Program-made: the position numbers and the translations under genes
In this document: positions 41,699-44,544 of the stretch, piece after piece
How the letters are laid out: each line of letters starts with the position of its first letter
Numbering within the stretch: the stretch's first letter is position 1
The notes under the pieces: model-generated
The model's input: the letters and a program-made list of their open reading frames with translations, nothing else
The model's database searches: none
What the model was told of the DNA's origin: nothing
Source: a bacterium
GTDB lineage: Bacteria; UBP6; UBA1177
Reading direction: 5' to 3'
DNA: 44,544 nucleotides
Assembly: GCA_017645765.1 (NCBI GenBank)
Contig: JAGCNV010000095.1
Coordinates: forward strand, 1 to 44,544

Positions 41699-42186
41699 TA
41701 AGCGCGGATAAAGAACTGAAAGCGGGAAACATCGTGAATTTAAGCGGAGAAATGTTCACTCTGCGCGACAATTCAGCGAAAAAACTCGCAGTAATGCTTG
41801 AAAACGGCGAAAATCCGAACTTTCCGCTTGAAAACGCTGCTGTTTTCTTTGCCGCACCGACTCCGGGATTCGAGGAAGGACGCGCCAGCATAGGTCCTAC
41901 GACGAGTGCCAGAATGGCTGCTTTTATTCCGGAACTGATTGAAAAAGGGGTTAAATATTTTATCGGCAAAGGGGCTCTTCCGGAAGCTGCGAAAAATGCG
42001 GTTATTGAAGGAAAAGCCTTTTATTTTCAGGCTCTTGGCGGCATTGGCGCATACTACGGAAGCAAGGTTTCGTCAATGAAACTCATGCTTTTTGAAGAGT
42101 TCGGCCCCGAAGCGGTCTACAAAGTTGAGGTATCGGATTTTCCGGTAATAATTTCAATAGATTCAGATGGTGGCATATTTTTTTAA
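41695..42186 (+). CDS. Fumarate hydratase class I, beta (C-terminal) subunit
   Basis: The 163-residue partner subunit has the family features ELKAGNIVNLSGEMFTLRDNSAKKL, GPTTSARM (substrate binding), KYFIGKGAL (equivalent of the GKG motif) and the FGPEAVYKVEVSDFPVIISIDSDG ending. It is slightly shorter than many homologues but contains all core motifs. It is translationally coupled to the alpha subunit, and is followed after 16 bases by the korD ferredoxin gene. Confidence 0.9.
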   Translation: MISADKELKAGNIVNLSGEMFTLRDNSAKKLAVMLENGENPNFPLENAAVFFAAPTPGFEEGRASIGPTTSARMAAFIPELIEKGVKYFIGKGALPEAAKNAVIEGKAFYFQALGGIGAYYGSKVSSMKLMLFEEFGPEAVYKVEVSDFPVIISIDSDGGIFF

Positions 42187-42202
42187 CTTGTGAGGTTTGG
42201 AC

Positions 42203-42436
42203 ATGGGAAAAAGAGAATTTCAGGAAACGAAGTATGAAGGCGAAAAGTGCGTGCTGACGGTTCGTCCCGCGCTTTGCAAAGGCTGTGAAGTCTGCATCGA
42301 ATTCTGCCCGAAAAAAGTTCTTTCGCTCGAAAGAAAACAGCAGGTAGTAGTTGCCGACCACATCGAAAACTGCATCGCTTGCGGAATGTGCGAGCTGAGA
42401 TGCCCCGATTTCGCTATTTACATTGAGAAAAAGTAG
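42203..42436 (+). CDS. korD: 2-oxoacid:ferredoxin oxidoreductase delta subunit (2x[4Fe-4S] ferredoxin)
   Basis: The 77-residue ferredoxin-like subunit has two full cluster motifs: CKGCEVCIEFCP and CIACGMCELRCP. It passes electrons from the catalytic subunits to ferredoxin. The ATG at 42203 follows GAGG at seven bases; a TTG two codons earlier is less likely. Direct linkage to korA and korB supports the KorD name. It stops with TAG nine bases before korA. Confidence 0.93.
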   Translation: MGKREFQETKYEGEKCVLTVRPALCKGCEVCIEFCPKKVLSLERKQQVVVADHIENCIACGMCELRCPDFAIYIEKK

Positions 42437-42445
42437 GAGAGAGCT

Positions 42446-43579
42446 ATGGCAAATCCAAAGTATGAATTCATTCAGGGAAACCTTGCCTGCGCTAAAGGCG
42501 CGGCTTATGCCGGCTGCAAGTTCTTCGGAGGATACCCCATCACTCCGTCGACCGAAATAGCCGAATTCATGTCAGAATATCTTCCGCAGCACGGCGGAAA
42601 GTTCATCCAGATGGAAGATGAAATCGCGTCAATCGGCTCGATCATCGGCGCATCGCTTACCGGCGCGAAGGCAATGACGGCTACAAGCGGCCCCGGTTTC
42701 TCGCTTATGCAGGAGCTTCTCGGTTACGCATGCATCGCCGAAGTTCCGATAGTTGTAGTCGATGTAATGAGAGGCGGTCCCTCGACAGGCCTTCCGACTT
42801 CTCCGGCTCAGTCCGATATTCTCCAGGCAAAATGGGGAACCCACGGCGACCATCCTTCGATCACGATCGTTCCGAACTCGGTTGAAGAGATGTTCACAGA
42901 GACAGTCAGAGCTTTCAACCTCGCTGAATTCTTCAGAACTCCCGTTATAATCCTGGGCGACGAGATCATCGGCCACATGAGGGAAAAAATCAGAATTCCG
43001 GAGCCGGGAGAACTTGAAGTTATAAACAGAAGCCTTCCGAACAACGACGGCGTATGCAAGACTCCGTATGCGTCAGATCTCAACAAGCCGGTATGTCTTC
43101 CGAACTTCGGAAAGAGCAGGATCCACGTTACCGGTCTCAACCACGACGACACCGGTTTCCCGACCATGGATCCGAAGATCGTCGCAAGGGAAAACGAAAG
43201 AATTTCCATGAAGATCTATCATCAGAGAAATCTGATCGACAAGTTCGAAGCTCTTCACTGCGACGACGCGAAAGTCCTTTTCCTCGCTATAGGCAGCGCG
43301 GCGAGAGCGGCTGAGGAAGTCGTCAATGTTCTCCGCGAAAGAGGCGTAAAGGCCGGCCTTTTCAGACCGATCACGCTGTGGCCTTTCCCGAAGGACGAGT
43401 TCGCGAAGTATGCGGCAAACGCAGACTACATCGTTGTTCCCGAAATGAACCTGGGACAGCTCAAGACTGTTGCGGAAAGATTCACGAAACGCACGAAGAT
43501 CATTCCGATAAACCTTGTCAACGGCGAGCCGCTCGGACCTGATACCATTATTTCGGCCGTCAATCACCTTAATATTTAG
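42446..43579 (+). CDS. korA: 2-oxoglutarate:ferredoxin oxidoreductase alpha subunit
   Basis: The 377-residue subunit carries the pyrimidine-binding domain I (GNLACAKGAAYAGCKFFGGYPITPSTEI; QMEDEIASIGSIIGASLTGAKAMTATSGPGFSLM) and domain II (VLFLAIGSAARAAEEVVNVLRERGVKAGLFRPITLWPFP). VVDVMRGGPSTGLPT and QSDILQAKWGTHGDHP are typical of KorA (VorB is the close relative). The enzyme decarboxylates 2-oxoglutarate to succinyl-CoA with ferredoxin, or runs reductively. Substrate choice between 2-oxoglutarate and branched-chain 2-oxoacids is an inference. Confidence 0.93.
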   Translation: MANPKYEFIQGNLACAKGAAYAGCKFFGGYPITPSTEIAEFMSEYLPQHGGKFIQMEDEIASIGSIIGASLTGAKAMTATSGPGFSLMQELLGYACIAEVPIVVVDVMRGGPSTGLPTSPAQSDILQAKWGTHGDHPSITIVPNSVEEMFTETVRAFNLAEFFRTPVIILGDEIIGHMREKIRIPEPGELEVINRSLPNNDGVCKTPYASDLNKPVCLPNFGKSRIHVTGLNHDDTGFPTMDPKIVARENERISMKIYHQRNLIDKFEALHCDDAKVLFLAIGSAARAAEEVVNVLRERGVKAGLFRPITLWPFPKDEFAKYAANADYIVVPEMNLGQLKTVAERFTKRTKIIPINLVNGEPLGPDTIISAVNHLNI

Positions 43580-43590
43580 GGGAGGAGAAA

Positions 43591-44418
43591 ATGTTTGATT
43601 ATTCGCAATATTTAAGAAACGAAAAACTTCCGCACATCTGGTGCCCGGGCTGCGGTCACGGAATAGTTCTCAAATCGCTCATCAGAGCAGTTGCAAAGGC
43701 AGGCTGGAACAAAGACGAGATCGTTCTTGTCAGCGGTATCGGCTGCGCTTCGAGACTTCCGGGATACGTTGATTTCAATACGCTCCACACCGCTCACGGC
43801 CGAGCTCTCGCTTTCGCAACGGGCATCAAGCTCGCGAAACCCGAAATGCATGTAATCGTAGTTTCCGGTGACGGCGACTCCCTTGCAATCGGCGGAAACC
43901 ACTTCATCCACGCTTGCAGAAGAAACATCGACATCACGCTTATCTGCTTCAACAACGGAATTTACGGCATGACGGGCGGTCAGTATTCTCCGACCACGGC
44001 AAGCGGCGACAAAACGGCTACATCTCCTTTCGGAAACGTAGAACCGCACTTCAACGTTGCTGAACTTGCAAAAGGTGCAGGCGCTACATTCGTTGCAAGA
44101 GGCACGAGCTACGGTGTTCCGCAGCTTGACAACTTCATCTACCAGGGTCTCATGCACAAAGGCTTCTCGGTAATCGAGGCGGCTGAAGCATGCTTCACGA
44201 CTCACGGCAGAAAGAACCGCAAAAAATACGGTCCCAGCAACCTTGACATGCTCAAATGGCAGAGAGACCACGCGGTTTCGATCGAAAAAGCGGCCGGAAT
44301 GAGCGAGGAAGAACTTCAGGACAAGATCATCACAGGTGTTCTCCATAATGTTGATAAACCTGAATTTACCGAACAATATCAGAAACTTATTGATTCTTTC
44401 GGCGGAGGGGCAAAATGA
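43591..44418 (+). CDS. korB: 2-oxoglutarate:ferredoxin oxidoreductase beta subunit
   Basis: The 275-residue subunit binds thiamine diphosphate: WCPGCGHGIVLKSL at the N-terminus, VSGIGCASRLPGYVDFNTLHTAHGRALAFATG, VVSGDGDSLAIGGNHFIHACRRN with the GDGD metal motif, and CFNNGIYGMTGGQYSPTT. GGGGAGGAG precedes the ATG. It has the usual 270-280 residue length, and the stop overlaps the korG start (ATGA). Confidence 0.94.
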   Translation: MFDYSQYLRNEKLPHIWCPGCGHGIVLKSLIRAVAKAGWNKDEIVLVSGIGCASRLPGYVDFNTLHTAHGRALAFATGIKLAKPEMHVIVVSGDGDSLAIGGNHFIHACRRNIDITLICFNNGIYGMTGGQYSPTTASGDKTATSPFGNVEPHFNVAELAKGAGATFVARGTSYGVPQLDNFIYQGLMHKGFSVIEAAEACFTTHGRKNRKKYGPSNLDMLKWQRDHAVSIEKAAGMSEEELQDKIITGVLHNVDKPEFTEQYQKLIDSFGGGAK

Positions 44419-44544
44419 GAAAAGAGATAAGATTTTCAGGCAGCGGCGGTCAGGGCGTAATCCTTGCATCCGTAATTTTGGGAACCGCAGCGGCTCTTTA
44501 CGAGAACAAACACGCTGTTCAGAGCCAGTCCTACGGCCCTGAGG
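44415..44544 (+). CDS. korG: 2-oxoacid:ferredoxin oxidoreductase gamma subunit, N-terminal part, cut by window edge
   Basis: The ATG at 44415 overlaps the korB stop. The 43 visible codons read IRFSGSGGQGVILASVILG and later HAVQSQSYGPE, the characteristic start of the gamma (domain III) subunit. The remainder lies beyond the right edge, so completeness cannot be judged. Confidence 0.9.
   Translation, partial: MRKEIRFSGSGGQGVILASVILGTAAALYENKHAVQSQSYGPE

Noticed and set aside
43612-44469. Long minus-strand frame opposite korB (285 codons)
   Set aside because: It is fully antisense to korB, whose motifs are intact, with no SD or domain of its own.

Overview
The window looks like a chromosomal segment of a strictly or mainly anaerobic, Gram-negative (two-membrane) bacterium of moderate to low GC content. 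Anaerobic metabolism is indicated by a class III ribonucleotide reductase (NrdD), a 2-oxoglutarate:ferredoxin oxidoreductase (KorDABG), a two-subunit iron-sulfur fumarase and an oxaloacetate decarboxylase/pyruvate carboxylase carboxyltransferase subunit. A two-membrane envelope is indicated by FtsQ, a lipoprotein, a MurE with the meso-diaminopimelate signature DNPR, and an exported protein ending in a beta-barrel-like domain with a terminal Phe. The phylum cannot be fixed from sequence reading alone. Genes are packed tightly, with many ATGA/TAATG overlaps and several GTG or TTG starts decided by strong Shine-Dalgarno (SD) sequences.

Layout. 1-1848 (minus strand): N-terminal part of an MmeI-type restriction-modification enzyme, an HD-domain hydrolase and a zinc-ribbon protein. 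2026-5221 (plus): a lid-less Hsp70, a J-domain protein with a pseudo-receiver, and UppS. 5390-22111 (plus): a long division and cell wall (dcw) cluster, mraZ-rsmH-ftsL-ftsI-murE-murF-murD-ftsW-murG-murC-murB-ddl-ftsQ-ftsA-ftsZ, with mraY missing from its usual place and a very divergent MurG. The cluster begins with six regularly spaced GTGKKR boxes, a likely MraZ operator. 22233-25216 (plus): the carboxyltransferase and a second J-domain protein. 25273-29974 (minus): a pyrimidine operon (membrane protein-pyrR-pyrB-pyrC-unknown-trxB) whose pyrB carries an in-frame TAG at codon 32. 30163-34186 (plus): lipoprotein, DksA-like regulator, exported protein, PriA. 34187-35410: a small accessory patch with an HTH relic and a frameshifted rhuM gene. 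35439-40731 (minus): a modular exported protein with a pentanucleotide repeat upstream, NrdD fused to a redoxin and preceded by a paired NrdR box, two arrays of tandem 8-mers, and signal peptidase I. 40880-end (plus): fumarase alpha/beta and korDABG, the last gene cut by the window edge.

How the genes work together. UppS makes the lipid carrier, Mur enzymes and Ddl build the peptidoglycan precursor, and FtsW/FtsI/FtsL/FtsQ/FtsA/FtsZ form the division machine, so 4466-22111 is close to a complete septal wall synthesis unit. Fumarase, Kor and the carboxyltransferase belong to C4-acid and partial TCA metabolism linked to ferredoxin. No complete new defence or mobile system was found. The most notable observations are the interrupted pyrB, the MraZ box array, the paired NrdR boxes at nrdD, the chaperone genes flanking the dcw cluster, and the two 8-mer arrays between lepB and nrdD.
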